Positions 32,203-43,696 of a DNA stretch of 64,000 nt are shown here, piece by piece. The notes beneath the pieces were generated by a model. The model saw only the letters and a list, made by a program, of their open reading frames with translations, was not told where the DNA came from and ran no database searches. Position 1 is the stretch's first letter; every line of letters starts with the position of its first letter. The translations under genes were made by a program, and so were the position numbers. The stretch comes from Aricia agestis (taxonomy: Eukaryota > Arthropoda > Insecta > Lepidoptera > Lycaenidae): the NCBI RefSeq assembly GCF_905147365.1, contig NC_056409.1, forward strand, positions 18,419,001-18,483,000, written 5' to 3'.

Positions 32203-32697
32203 TTATAGATTAGGTTAGTAGTTACCACCTACCTAGGTAATAGAATAATTATAGGATACTTAAATTTCCAAGAACCAAAGATCGATAGCCTATTTTAGTT
32301 CGTGGCCTTTAAGTGAAGTTTGTTTGTCTTCACTGCGATACACATATCAAACGATTCACCAACTTGGCAGTTATTTATTTTCTGGTCTAAAATGTTGCGC
32401 ACAGTTTGGAGTACAAAATATAAATGACCTTTCCGAGCGCTCGCAAATGGATAAAATTTAAACTACCCACGTAAATCTATTTAGTATCATCCGGTGCAGA
32501 TTTTACTCTACTGCGAAACGTGTTACGGAAAACTAATTGAGATCTACTTGATTTTGCTTTCGGTTTTCCCACAAAATTTCCGTAAAAACTTTTTGGATAC
32601 GTTAACTTTATATACAGATATAAAAGTATTTGCCAATCTCCGAGTTCTATGTGCAAAGTGACATGTCGATTGTCGATGCTATGCGATGCATTTTAAG

Positions 32698-32848
32698 CCC
32701 GGCTGCACATTATTCGAATTTCTGATCAGAAAAATTCGGATGCACCGCCCCGCTCATACATTTTGACACGTCAGAATTCTGATAGTATACGGGGTTCACA
32801 ACAAAAAAGGCGGGGTGTCCGAATTTTTCTGATAATGTGCGGTCGGGC
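32698..32848. mobile_element. MITE, ends gcccggctgcacattat
   Basis: The left end gcccggctgcacattat and the right end ataatgtgcggtcgggc are inverted; inner parts aaaaattcggatgc / gtccgaatttttct continue the palindrome. Confidence 0.65.
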
Positions 32849-33313
32849 AAAATGTCTTCAACATTGATTTGACAGACTTGCCGCCTGTGGTGTCGGGCTG
32901 TTCAGTTCCACGTTCGAACAGATCTCAAAACTCGCAAATTTGCAATGTGACCTGACCCTTACAAGTCGTTTTGCGGAATCCGCGAAGGATGTCCCGCGGT
33001 TTACCAAAACCCGCGAATTGTGCGGCCTGGAGGCTTCCATTTAGACATTTAGCGCGGTTTAGTGGGATCTGTAAAGAATTCCGTGCGGTTTGATAACATA
33101 CCATCAAGTACAAACGGAACAATCTTATGTAATAGTAATATTATTCATTATAATAATCGGTTTGTCGGAAATGGCTGTAATTTTCGTAAGCCGATTTTCG
33201 TTTCGGAAGATAAGGAATAGGTTATAATATGGCGGTCGTACTGTGTGACATTTAAAGATTACATTTTGATGAAGAGTCGTGCAGAAGATGTAAGGAACTT
33301 ACGGCACAGAATA

Positions 33314-33642
33314 ATAATAATAATAGCTCCCACACCGGTTTCGGTGACGGTGGCCGGTTTTATTGAAACCAGGTCAGTTACGCAGGAGTCATTTTATAGT
33401 GCCCAAGTGTGTGCGCAGTACACAAGAGCACTCTCTATTCCTTTACTCTCATAACCCAGTGGGACGGAAGACCGACACGAACGGTGAGAGATCAGGCACA
33501 GGACCGACTTTTTACATGCCCATCCGACGCATGAATCATCTTACTTGTCAGACAATCAGGTGATCAGTGATGTTTCCAACGCGGGAATCGAACCCACGAC
33601 CTCCGAGTCAAGAGCCGCGCACTATACCACTAGACCACGGAG
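33314..33642 (-). mobile_element. SINE-A, copy 2, with 10-base target duplication
   Basis: Reverse copy with (AAT)n at the left and the tRNA-like head at the right. The decamer GCACAGAATA flanks it at 33304-33313 and 33643-33652. It lacks roughly 45 bases just after the head that copies 1 and 3 have (the gttatttccaagtttggtta segment), so it represents a shorter subfamily or a deletion. Confidence 0.85.
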
Positions 33643-33890
33643 GCACAGAATACATATTAGTTTAACAACTTACGGCAAAATTTTCATTACATAAAATTAA
33701 TTAATGAATCACTATGCGACCGTGGTGACGTTTTTTTGAGTTCTTTTTTCTTTATGTTTGAGCTCCTCAGGTTTTGTCTTTGCGTTTGTGACCTTTAGCT
33801 CTACTCTTCTTTTTTAATATGACAGGGATTCTATTTTTTAATCACTCTTCTTCCTAGTTTCAATGAAACCGTATTTAAAATCATCCAAAG

Positions 33891-34126
33891 CAGTGGTATT
33901 CAATCTTTTTTCATACGGGCCACAAACACGTTTTTGTCTTGGTGCCGCGGGCCGCAACCAAAATTTTTTAGGTAAAAAAATAACGTTCTTCTAAATTAGC
34001 GATTTAAAAGAGGAAAAATTTTCACGACAACTTTGCATTATTTGCTGGTAGGCGTGAATTTCAAAATGGTTTAACTTAACGCGGGCCACTGATATAGTCA
34101 CGCGGGCCGCAGGTTGAGTATAGCTG
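33891..34126. mobile_element. hAT-like MITE, ends cagtggtattcaatc
   Basis: The left end cagtggtattcaatcttttt and the right end gccgcaggttgagtatagctg are hAT-type inverted repeats. Flanks ATCCAAAG (33883-33890) and ATCGAAAA (34127-34134) agree at six of eight bases, consistent with an aged 8-base duplication. The interior contains gcgggccac/gggccgc blocks. Confidence 0.7.
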
Positions 34127-34134
34127 ATCGAAAA

Positions 34135-35023
34135 CCCTCGATCGGAATCGGAGGTGTCCTCTTGGGTGATTTATTATGGCTGTCAGACCGTAATCCTGGA
34201 GGACACAATAGCGATTAACTGGCGTTTGAATGTCCATTCAAAGAATGAATGAATGAACGAACGGGTCTCTTCATTCTTCGGACGTGATTGAGGAATGATC
34301 GATGAGCTGACGATGAAACTCTCTTGACTATTTTTAAATGAAGGAGGATATGAAAACAAGTTTATGGCCACACTTAGAGAGATTAAACTGTTGCTTTACT
34401 TTCATTAAATAAATTTTTTGACATTAACTCTATTCATTTTCTGTCAGACTCTTCATTAAAATTTGTTGAGTAATCACTAAATTTGCGGCCGTAACTAGTA
34501 AAAAGATTTACTCTAAACTAAGTTGCTTGTTACTTTCTAAGATTCTAAGTCTATTATATCTGTTATATAAAGAGTGGATCTTTTTATTGGTAAGGGAGTA
34601 AGATTTTAGAGTTGTTTGTAACACGCGCAATAGTTTTTCGTTGATTAAATAGAACTAAGGAAGAAGCATAGTGTTTAAACTAGCGATTAACACTAACAGA
34701 CATTGTGATTTAAGATCTTTGAATTGTTTATTCATTAGTCAAACGAAAGTACGATTTTTGCCCATTTTCAGAATCCGGTGAATGATTTACACTTGTGGAT
34801 CTAACCATATATTACATCAAGTTATTGATAACGAACGTCGTAAACAGTATACGACGTAGTAAAGATATATTTAAGCAAATACTTATAGCCTCGACTGAGA
34901 CAGGCTGGGGTGAAGACGGCACGATGTAATTAGGCTTGGAATAAGTTTTATGACTCAGACTGTATCAGTAATTACTCAATAAAGATTCCTAATAAACTAT
35001 TTTTTTTTGAAACTTTTTTTTCG
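34135..35023. other. Mostly unassigned; one MITE fragment
   Basis: About 34430-34497 matches the 7951-type MITE in reverse (aactctattcattttctgtc ... gcggccgtaac). The remainder is AT-rich with no recognised content. Confidence 0.4.
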
Positions 35024-35085
35024 AAAAGACCAAAGAATTCTATTTAAACTGAGTCCTCAGTTTAAATAGAATTCTTTGGTCTTTT
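35024..35085. repeat. Perfect hairpin, 30-base arms
   Basis: aaaagaccaaagaattctat continues to aaactgag and is followed after two bases by its exact complement. It is of the same kind as the hairpin at 31520. Confidence 0.8.
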
Positions 35086-35180
35086 AAGTTAAGTTTTTGG
35101 AAAAGACTGGTAGAGGTCTTTTGGGTTTGAAGGCGTTCGGACTAATATCCGTGTTCTAGACACAACTTTTACTTTAATCT

Positions 35181-35302
35181 AAGGGCCTGTTTCACAACTT
35201 CCTGATAAGGCTATCCACCACTTAACTTGACTGATAGAGTATGGAGAATCTGTCAAATAAGCCTATCCGGCACCTTATCGGGAAGTGGTGAAACAGGCCC
35301 TT
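35181..35302. mobile_element. Harbinger-like MITE, ends gggcctgtttcac
   Basis: aagggcctgtttcacaactt pairs with its complement ending at 35302. TAA/TTA at the borders recalls the TWA target of PIF/Harbinger elements. The 122-base unit is small and intact. Confidence 0.65.
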
Positions 35303-35591
35303 AGTCTAATAATATTTTATCTATTCAGTAGTTACTGCTTAAGAAAGTATCAATTACTTTCAACCAGTGAAATGTATTAATAGGCAAACGTATCAAACGT
35401 AAAAGTAATTTAGTCGGGTTATGTTAATATTCACGATAATGATCATCAGACAAAGATCACCTTTAACTATATAAACAAAATATATAACTTTACATAACTA
35501 TAACAAAATATGTCGTAGGTGAGGACCTGACGACAGTTGATATTTTCAGAGGCATCTGCCTATGAAATATGAATACCCACTGATGGTACAT

Positions 35592-35674
35592 TTTTTTTTT
35601 AAACGGGCTTTGGCCCACCACACATTCCCACCACTGTATCTCCTGTGTCGCCAGGATAGACACAGGAGATATGA
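35592..35674 (-). mobile_element. Short SINE insertion with 11-base target duplication
   Basis: A T run (A tail on the other strand) is followed by gggctttggcccaccacaca and an inverted pair atctcctgtgtc / gacacaggagat. TGATGGTACAT flanks it at 35581-35591 and 35675-35685. It is probably a 5' truncated copy of a separate SINE; no other copy lies in the window. Confidence 0.65.
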
Positions 35675-35988
35675 TGATGGTACATATTAAAACGAAAACT
35701 TTAACGAATAACAAATTCTACGTTTGTGCCATTATCCTAACATCAACCATCACTGTGGAATTCCACTCTAATCCCCGCTCAGACAGCTCCAAGAAATATT
35801 ACAACCGTTCCCGTATAAATGTATGCGTTATTGAAAAATTCTAGAGAGTAATGCATCCGTCGAATAGAAGATGTTTCACCCTTAATGTTAGTGTTATTCT
35901 TCTTCTGGCTTTTGATTTTAGATGTTACATAAGACGATTTTGAGGTTTTGTTTGCGTGTTTAAGGCCCGTATTCATTTTCATTAGTAA

Positions 35989-36361
35989 CTAGCTGTCCCG
36001 GTGAACTTCGTGTCACTTTAAAACCTTCTCTGGACGTCTACGAATATTTTAAGACTAAAATTAGCCCAAACCGTTCAGCCGTTTTCGAGTTTTAGCGTTA
36101 CTAACATAATTGAAAATCCATTTTTATATATTTGACTTTTATGTATTATCATTTATTACAAATCTTTTGTATGGGAGTATAGAAAAGTGTTTTTAGACTT
36201 TTTCAGGAAATTTAATTTTTTTTTTTAGAATTTTTCTCTCCGTAAGAACCATCCTCGTACTTCAAGGAATATTAAAAAAAAAAGAATTAGCGAAATCGGT
36301 CCAACCGTTCTCGAGTTTTGCGCTTAGCAACACATTTAGCGACTCATTTTTATATTATAGA
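35989..36361 (-). mobile_element. Helitron-like family 4, copy 3
   Basis: CTAG at 35989 and end A at 36361. It matches 18211-18566 along its whole length with small indels, so the two are recent sisters. Confidence 0.75.
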
Positions 36362-36604
36362 TAAGTGCAAGTGATTAGGGCAGGTAATTAGTTATTAGCA
36401 GAAAGGTGTGGACAGCGACAGATTTTCGCAAGTGATTGGCCGGTGGCGTAGTAACGTGATTAGACCTGTATTCACTTTGATCAGTGATTAAGTGCAGGTG
36501 ACTACTGCAGGTTATTAGTGAATAGGAGAAATAGGCTAGATTGACAAGTACTTGTGACCTTAATATTATTTTTCTGGAATAAATTAAATAGATTATAATA
36601 TTAC

Positions 36605-36710
36605 ATGACGCCCGCAACTCAGTTGCGCCAAAATTTGTTTATCAGTTCAGCGGTTTGAGCGTGAAAAGGTAACAAACAAACGGACTTTTGCACTTATAAT
36701 ATTAGTAGGA
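36605..36710 (-). mobile_element. Internally deleted Helitron-like copy 5
   Basis: gacgcccgcaactcagttgc is joined directly to cagcggtttgagcgtg, and it ends attagtagga. The middle third of the family is missing and the CTAG end is changed to catg. Confidence 0.6.
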
Positions 36711-37550
36711 TAACATATTTTTTATTTTGACGATTGATAGAAAAGCAGCGGGTTACACCCTGGGAGAGCCATCAGGTATAGAACGAAACATCAGAAGCAG
36801 GCATTCATTTCGGCACAAAGATTGGAGGATTATTTACTCGCCTACGTCACCGGTGCATCGATTTAATTTCCCCCTTTCTTACCAATTTTTGATCAGCTCA
36901 CGTATCCTGACGCGAGGTCCAAAGTGCACAAAGCCGCTACAGAAGTAAACACTTCAAATTCCATTTAACGCAAGCGTTCCTACTTCAAATACGTAATTTA
37001 AATTCAGAACGTATACAGTATCATTTTGAACTCCAACTCCTAAAATTATCTCAAAGTTAATATGAAGGCCGCCACGTTTCACGCTCGAGTGGCGACTGGC
37101 GAGACACATTTCGTATCGTACTCCCCAAGCGATTATATTTACAAGGACCCCGGCCATTTATCATACCCTCAAAATGAGCGATAAAGAAGCAACTATTTTA
37201 TTTAGGATAACGCTTTTCTCTCCAAATTATTGTCTCACAAAACGCTGTCGTTACTCCCCGCTGTTCTTAAGTGGCCCTTAAGTAACAAAGATTCAAGCCC
37301 AAGAATGCCCTTCGTGAGATTGCTGTATTGTGATGAAATTTTAGCCCTAAATATAACGCGAGGGCCTTCGAGATTAATAACAGCCTGTTGCTCGGATAAA
37401 TGACAAATCGTTGTACTCGAGTTTTTGTTACAGCGTAGGCTTGTAACTTGTCCGTTTCGATGTATTTGTGATCATAACTGTATGTCGAATATTACGGAAG
37501 GTTTTATACTTATTGGGTTTTCATTCAATTTATTATAATTGGTTTATATA
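36711..37550. other. Unassigned stretch, possibly unique sequence
   Basis: 840 bases without recognised repeats, rather balanced in composition at 37020-37400. A candidate for conserved noncoding sequence, but nothing specific was seen. Confidence 0.35.
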
Positions 37551-37910
37551 ATAATAGTTCCCACACCGGTTTCGGTGACGGTGGCCGGTTTCATTGAAAC
37601 CAGGCCAGCTACGCAGGAGTAATTTTATATTGCCCAAGTGTGTGCGAAGTACACAAAAGCACTCTCTATTCCTTTACTCTTATAACCCAGGACGGAAGAC
37701 CGACATGACCGGCGAGAAATCAGGCGCAGGACCGACTTTTTACATGCCCATACGACGCATGGATCACCTTACTTGTCAGACAATCAGGTGATCAGCCTGC
37801 ATTGTCCTAACCAAACTTGGAAATAACATGTTTTCAACGCGGGAATCGAACCCACGACCTCCGAGTCAAAAGCCGCGCTCTATACCACCAGACCACGGAG
37901 GCGTTCAATA
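37551..37910 (-). mobile_element. SINE-A, copy 3
   Basis: Reverse orientation, with the same body and head as copy 1, including the extra gaac before the head and the segment missing from copy 2. The B box complement ggaatcgaacc is intact. The tail is short (ataataatag). Confidence 0.85.
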
Positions 37911-38054
37911 ATTATTATTGGCTTAATTATCTCTTTGTTAGCAAAAATTATGATGTGATTTCTTACCTACATAATTATTTCAAATCTTCAGTTACTGTTT
38001 TAATATCTGATGAACCCTATTGATGTTACCTACACCTTTGTAGCAGAGATAATT

Positions 38055-38250
38055 ATGTTCATCGCCCAAAAACCGTACATTTTTTGTAACAAAAGACTTT
38101 CCCGACTGACAAAACAGTCCTTTCTCTATTAAGCTCAAAGTATCTCAGTACCAAATTTCATCGAAAAGTTAAACAGTTTAAACGTTTATAAAAAAAAAAA
38201 AACATCAGAGAGACAAACAGACACACTTTCGCATTTATTGGTATTAATGA
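38055..38250 (-). mobile_element. Degenerate Helitron-like element
   Basis: ccgtacattttttgtaac, tcaaagtatctcagtaccaa, gagacaaacagacacacttt and tcgcatttattgg follow the order of the copy-1 family; the CTAG end was not found. Confidence 0.5.
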
Positions 38251-38592
38251 TGATGATTGACGAAATGACATATCAAAAATAAGTCAAGTGCTGCCAAGGG
38301 CACCTATACTTGGAACAGCTCGGGTAAATCAATAAAACTATTACTCATGCATACTCCTTACAATACTTTTCATCGACTAATTGGGCGCTGCATTCTAGTT
38401 TTCAATGAAATTTCATTGTTTTCGTCACGTAGCAATGGAGCTTTAAATGCGGATGCTCATTCATATACATTCTTATCCACTCTAAAATTATAATTTAAGT
38501 GAACAGACACCCTGTCTGCTTGCTTGTTGCACATAATATAATAAGCCACTGAAATTAGATGACGGGGATACCTTACCTTAATAAATGAGTCT

Positions 38593-38773
38593 GTCTAAAC
38601 ACAATAGGCCGAATATACATGGCCGAAGTTCGGCATGATTACGTCAGCAATGCGCCACGCATACAACGCGACGTAATTTCGGCATGGTGTGTCATCGGTA
38701 ATTTAAAATACATTGCAGGCGTAATCATGCCGATCTTCGGCCGCGTATTTTCGTCCTCAGTAGTATGTTTAGA
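38593..38773. mobile_element. MITE, palindromic 'ggccgaagttcggcatgatt'
   Basis: The outer pair gtctaaaca / tgtttagac and inner pair ggccgaagttcggcatgatt / aatcatgccgatcttcggcc form one long imperfect hairpin. Both arms are internally palindromic. Confidence 0.65.
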
Positions 38774-38810
38774 CACTTATACCGAATAAACATACAGTTC
38801 TATTTTATTT

Positions 38811-39141
38811 ATTTTTTATGAAATAAGGGGGCAAACGAGCAAACGGGTCACCTGATGGAAAGCAACTTACGTCGCCCATGGACACTCGCAGCTTCAGAAG
38901 AGCTGCAGGTGCGTTGCCGGCCTTTTAAGAGGGAATAGGGTAATAGGGGAGGGTAGGGATGGGAAGGGTAGGGAATAGGGGAGGGTAGGGAAGGGAATAG
39001 GGTAGGGGATTGGGCCTCCGGTAAACTCACTCACTCGGCGAAACACAGCGCAAGCGCTGTTTCACGCCGGTTTTCTGTGAGAATGTGGTATTTCTCCGGT
39101 CGAGCCGGCCCATTCGTGCCGAAGCATGGCTCTCCCACGTA
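38811..39141 (-). mobile_element. SINE-B copy 4
   Basis: Full-length reverse copy with the G-rich tract gggagggtagggatggg in tandem on the plus strand, the palindromic segment and the head ending in acgt. It is very similar to the copies at 18766 and 50646. Confidence 0.8.
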
Positions 39142-39603
39142 AATAAATAAAGTTCCCGCGCAATATACTAATTTCTGTACCGCTAAAGTCACGACCAACT
39201 ATTTATATAACTATAATTAATTAGTACAAAAAATAAACAATTATAAGGATATTTTTCAAACCAAAATGAGACAAGTGTAGGCGATAAATCATGGTAAAAA
39301 AATATACAACATACGTATACGAAATTCTCATTTGAAAACCATCTTTGTCGATATCCGTAAGGAATTCTATGATTTAAAGTTAAATAATAACATTATTTCG
39401 CCTTCAACACAAATATTAAGCCAAGGACACCCACGATATTCAGTGGAAATAGTTTATTTTGGTGAAAATGCGGAAGCTGGTAATGATGGGTCTCCCGGGC
39501 TTGTTAGTTGGGACTGAGGGAACATCCGGTATATAAAGTGATAAAATATTATATATCGCTCAATTTGTTGACTCTTGCCTTTGTGAAGATAATAATAATA
39601 TAG

Positions 39604-39744
39604 TCACGCTAATTTTATAAAGGCAAAAGTTTGACAGTTTGTATGTTTGTTAGTTCTTTTCGTGTAAATGGCTAGTTTTGAATGTGGAAAAATACCACAG
39701 TTTTTCGCTTATAAAGCGCGGATTACACCGCGGGGCACAGCTAG
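39604..39744 (+). mobile_element. Short Helitron-like element
   Basis: TC at 39604, gcaaaagtttgacagtttgt, a 3' stretch gcggattacaccgcggggca and CTAG at 39741-39744. Confidence 0.55.
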
Positions 39745-39846
39745 TCGAATAATATAATAGTACATAGTTTACTTTTAATGGAAATAAAATAGATAGGCGT
39801 TAAAGTTAATTTATGTTCATTGCAACATCTCGAGGCCTTCCAAAGC

Positions 39847-39958
39847 ATTATAGGGGGTTTCGGGGGCGATAAATCGAACTAGCTAGGAATAATTTTTAGA
39901 AAATGTCATTTCATTCGTGTTTTATCGAATACCGAGCAAAGTTCGGTCAAATAGCTAG
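39847..39958 (+). mobile_element. Helitron-like family 3, 3' part
   Basis: tatagggggtttcgggggcg to accgagcaaagttcggt and CTAG. One changed base in the hairpin stem (gttcgg). The 5' half is missing. Confidence 0.65.
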
Positions 39959-39989
39959 CGGGTTATCATGATAGTGATTGTAAATTCAG

Positions 39990-40160
39990 AAGCAATAAAT
40001 ATTCCAATTTCCATGTCCTTTGTCTGAGACCTTGGTCAGAAAATTGGTTCAGCGGTTTCTGCATGAAGACATATTATTATGGACAGCTGGATACATCAAC
40101 AGACGGATAAATGCACACAGGACCAAGCGGACATTTTCGCATTTCTGAAATTGGAACAGA
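39990..40160 (-). mobile_element. Degenerate Helitron-like fragment
   Basis: ccatgtcctttgtctgagac, ggttcagcggtttctgcatg and ttttcgcatttctg follow the copy-1 family order. The ends are lost. Confidence 0.45.
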
Positions 40161-40491
40161 AAAGTGTTGTAGTCTAGTGTTGTAGTATAATATTATAGTA
40201 CTTCTGTTGTAGTATAAGTTATAATGCAACTCCTTATCTGTAATGTAACTCCTATTTTTGGTCTAAATAAAGATGATATTATTATTATTATTAATGCAAG
40301 GTATAATGACGCAATATAAAATATCCAAAGTTCTAACGATGGAAGACGACATATGACTTTTTTGGGTTGTTCTACCGCGGCGCCTGACTATCGATTTCTC
40401 GTTGCTAATAAGGGTCTGGCGGAGATAGTGCGAAGGGATTTATTAGCCGTCAACACTAGGGCTGGAACATAACAGTTAAATTCGAGTACTT

Positions 40492-40602
40492 TTTTCTAAG
40501 ATAAGGAGCCATACGAGAAAACGGGTAACCTGATAGAAAGCAACTACCGTCGCCTATGGACACTCGCAACATCAGAAGAGCTGCTGGTGCGTTTGTTTCA
40601 AG
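40492..40602 (-). mobile_element. SINE-B 3' fragment, reverse
   Basis: cgggtaacctgatagaaagc and cagaagagctgctggtgcg match the SINE-B tail block with several changes. Confidence 0.65.
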
Positions 40603-40816
40603 AATAAAGTGAAAAGCTTGACTATCGTCAAAATATATTTGTTGAGGAAAGCCAGATTTTTCAATATGATAGAAATAGGATATTAGGAAGCTGGCTTATC
40701 TATTGTTACTGTTATTATAAATGCAAAAGTGTGTTTGCCAATTTGTAAGGTTAAGCTATTGAAACTACTTTGACGAAATTTGGTAAAGTTATACTTTGAC
40801 TTCCGGGAAAGCACAT

Positions 40817-41503
40817 GCGACAGTATTGTGGATAGTACTGCGACAGTATTGTGGATAGTACTGCGACAGTATTGTGGATAGTACTGCGACAGTATTGTGG
40901 ATAGTACTGCGACAGTATTGTGGATAGTACTGCGACAGTATTGTGGATAGTACTGCGACAGTATTGTGGATAGTACTGCGACAGTATTGTGGATAGTACT
41001 GCGACAGTATTATGGATAGTACTGCGACAGTATTGTGGATAGTACTGCGACAGTATTGTGGATAGTGCTGCGACAGTATTGTGGATAGTACTGCGACAGT
41101 ATTGTGGATAGTACTGCGACAGTATTGTGGATAGTACTGCGACAGTATTGTGGATAGTACTGCGACAGTATTGTGGATAGTACTGCGACAGTATTGTGGA
41201 TAGTGCTGCGACAGTATTGTGGATAGTGCTGCGACAGTATTGTGGATAGTACTGCGACAGTATTGTGGATAGTACTGCGACAGTATTGTGGATAGTACTG
41301 CGACAGTATTGTGGATAGTACTGCGACAGTATTGTGGATAGTACTGCGACAGTATTGTGGATAGTGCTGCGACAGTATTGTGGATAGTACTGCGACAGTA
41401 TTGTGGATAGTACTGCGACAGTATTGTGGATAGTACTGCGACAGTATTGTGGATAGTACTGAAACAGTATTGTGGATAGTACTGCGACAGTATTGTGGAT
41501 AGA
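40817..41503. repeat. 23-base minisatellite, about 30 units
   Basis: Unit gcgacagtattgtggatag + tact. Units start every 23 bases from 40817 to 41484 (29 exact steps), followed by a partial unit, so no insertion or deletion exists within the array. Variants are single bases: tactgc to tgctgc in a few units, one tatgg, and gaaac in the next-to-last. The 267-codon minus-strand frame (23-residue repeats such as STIHNTVAVLSTILSQYYPQ) exists because the unit lacks stop codons in that direction, so it is not called a gene. Confidence 0.95.
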
Positions 41504-41914
41504 TATAAGAGTGATAGGACGTTTTCCCTGCGATAAACGTATTGCGATATACACAGTTTACTAGAATATGCCTACAAAGTAGTTATTTTCATTATATTTT
41601 AATTACAAATAAGCTATTGACCCACCTATTACCATATTCATTTCGTTAAAATTTTCCAATACAAACTTTTTCTCTTTGTCTTATAATAACAAAATATATT
41701 TTTTGGGAGCCCTAGTGGAGGGGATTAATGGCGGACACGAATATCGGTTACGTTAACCGAGAGGTTCTATTACGTCGGGATAGCGAGCGGTCGCCAATGG
41801 GGATAATTAGGCTGTAGGTAATTATTGAAGGGTTTGTATAATATCAGGTGATACAATGGGACTTTTGAATACTTTTGAAAACTACTTTTACTTTTGAAAA
41901 CTAATATAATAATA

Positions 41915-42322
41915 TCTTTTAATTATCATAAGACTCTCAGTCACAGTATTTGTCGCTAAACTCCTTCGAAACGGCGTAATGAAATGATATCTTCTTATCT
42001 GGGGGATGAGCCAAGATCTTTTATTTATCGTTTCTTTACAGAATCGCAAAAAATATATGGAATTGACATAAGGCGAGTCGAACGTCAACGTCATATTAAC
42101 GAACGCTTATGTAATTTTGATCGGCGATTCTATAACGAAGCTATAACGAAAAAGTTTTGGCTAAATGGCCGGGTAGGTCTGAGAATCGGTCGGATCAGTA
42201 TCGTTCTAAAAATGGTATTGGTTGGTCTAAATCTTTGTATTAGCTCCGTCGTCGGAATTATCTAATTTTCATACACGAAATAACGTATATTATGGCTAAA
42301 TAACATTTGCCGGGCCAGCTGG
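41915..42322 (+). mobile_element. Helitron-like element, family 7
   Basis: TC at 41915, then ttttaattatcataagactc and gtcgctaaactccttcgaaa. The 3' end gccgggccagctgg resembles tgccgggacagctag at 42541-42708. The 93-codon open frame inside has no recognised domain and includes the element's own family sequence. Confidence 0.5.
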
Positions 42323-42540
42323 TGTAATAAGATCATGCTATAAAGAGAAGCTTGTTTATTTTGTACTAATCCATTTTGATAAACAGATCTGATCACTGGG
42401 ACATAGACTTTTATTCCGTGAAAATTTACGATCTCTATGGAATTTCATTTTATATTACGCATTGATATGCGTGAATGATATTTCATGTAGTAATAGAAAA
42501 TCTCAAATAAGTTATAAAATACTAATTTAATATATAAAAA

Positions 42541-42708
42541 TAAGTCGGGTTTTCCTTCCTGATGCTATAACTCCAGAACGCTTCCACGGTTTTGCATTCG
42601 TCGGAAAGGTCTCGGGCTCCGTGAGGTCTGTAGAAAAAAAATCAGAAAAAACTTCAAGAGAAAAGGGAAAATCATTTTATGGCCAAAAACGTTTGCCGGG
42701 ACAGCTAG
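42541..42708 (+). mobile_element. Helitron-like family 6, 3' end
   Basis: Reverse-oriented match to 26423-26620: ttccacggttttgcattcgt, gtctcgggctccgtgagg, and the end gtttgccgggacagCTAG. Confidence 0.7.
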
Positions 42709-43037
42709 TCGCATATAAATTACAGTCGATAATGTAGTTAGTATTATCAGTATATACCACAACCTGTACAATTTGTGATACACTTAACGGAAAAACTATC
42801 ACGCCTATTGATTTGTGCTTTAACATAGTAGTTTTATTTATATGTAGATGTTTTAGCATCAGTCAGTCAAACTTTTTATATGTAGATGTGTTATCATCAG
42901 TTAGTCAAGGTGTGACGACGCGAGCCCTCACAAAGCTCGGGTTTTAGCTAGTGTATTGTAAATCGGACGTCACAGATTATTCTCTACCCCTACTAAAATA
43001 TCAACACAATAGACAACTACCAAATAAGCAATGAACA

Positions 43038-43473
43038 TTAAGAGGGCGACTAACCCCAAAAATCAAACAATGTCCTTCTCTCTTCACACTCACGCCCGTC
43101 TTTCATATGCCAGGTGAAAAAGAACGACGCGGATTCATCGCCAAATTAGTTTTTTCTCAATAACTCGATAAATATACAACATTTTAAAAATCCGCTAGGT
43201 CGATCTCACAATGATAGAATTTTATACAATGTGTTTAAATATTAACTTAGTTCAATGCACGGTTATGGCAATAAATGAAAAATTCGTGAAAATTAGATGT
43301 ATCTTTGTGATTTTTTCTATCGAGAAAATTTTAAGATATCGTGTTTTTGCTCAGATCGAATTCTCGCAAATATATTGCAGTATCTAATTTTAGAAAATGT
43401 AACAATTCGGGGTTATTTTCAAGTATAAAAATGAATTATAAAATCGACACTTTAGGGTTAGTCGCCACCTTAA
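43038..43473. mobile_element. MITE, ends ttaagagggcgactaacccc
   Basis: The left end ttaagagggcgactaacccc and the right end gggttagtcgccaccttaa are inverted repeats with one or two mismatches. The 400-base interior is AT-rich and unrecognised. Confidence 0.65.
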
Positions 43474-43544
43474 CAAAACTCTGAGTTCCATAGCAATAAA
43501 ACTTACAATATTGAACTTTTATATATTTTAATATCGAAATAGAA

Positions 43545-43615
43545 CATATCTCGTAGCAGATGCTACGCCGTAGCGCTACGGGCTGGTCGTTCGTAGCACC
43601 TGCTACGCGCTAGTG
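43545..43615. repeat. GC-rich 'gctacg' repeat cluster
   Basis: Repeated ctcgtagcagatgctacg, cgtagcgctacgggc and cgtagcacctgctacgcg in about 70 bases. It is reminiscent of the tcgtagcgc unit in the satellite at 59433 but is not a tandem array. Confidence 0.4.
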
Positions 43616-43696
43616 ATGTTCGAATACTTTTACATTGTTATTGAATAGGAAGTGATTTTAAAGTCCATCTTATCTAAGCTTTTGAATAATATTGAC

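Noticed and set aside
33580..33645. tRNA gene on the minus strand
   Set aside because: Head of SINE-A copy 2, bordered by the SINE's target duplication.
40817..41503. Possible CRISPR-like array
   Set aside because: The 23-base units follow each other directly without spacers, and the genome is eukaryotic.
40751..41554. 267-codon minus-strand open frame made of 23-residue repeats
   Set aside because: The 23-base unit has no stop codon in any frame on that strand, so any array of it stays open. No promoter, start context or unique flanking coding sequence was seen.
41984..42265. 93-codon open frame that looks somewhat protein-like
   Set aside because: Lies inside a Helitron-like element and includes its family sequence. 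No start context or domain was found.
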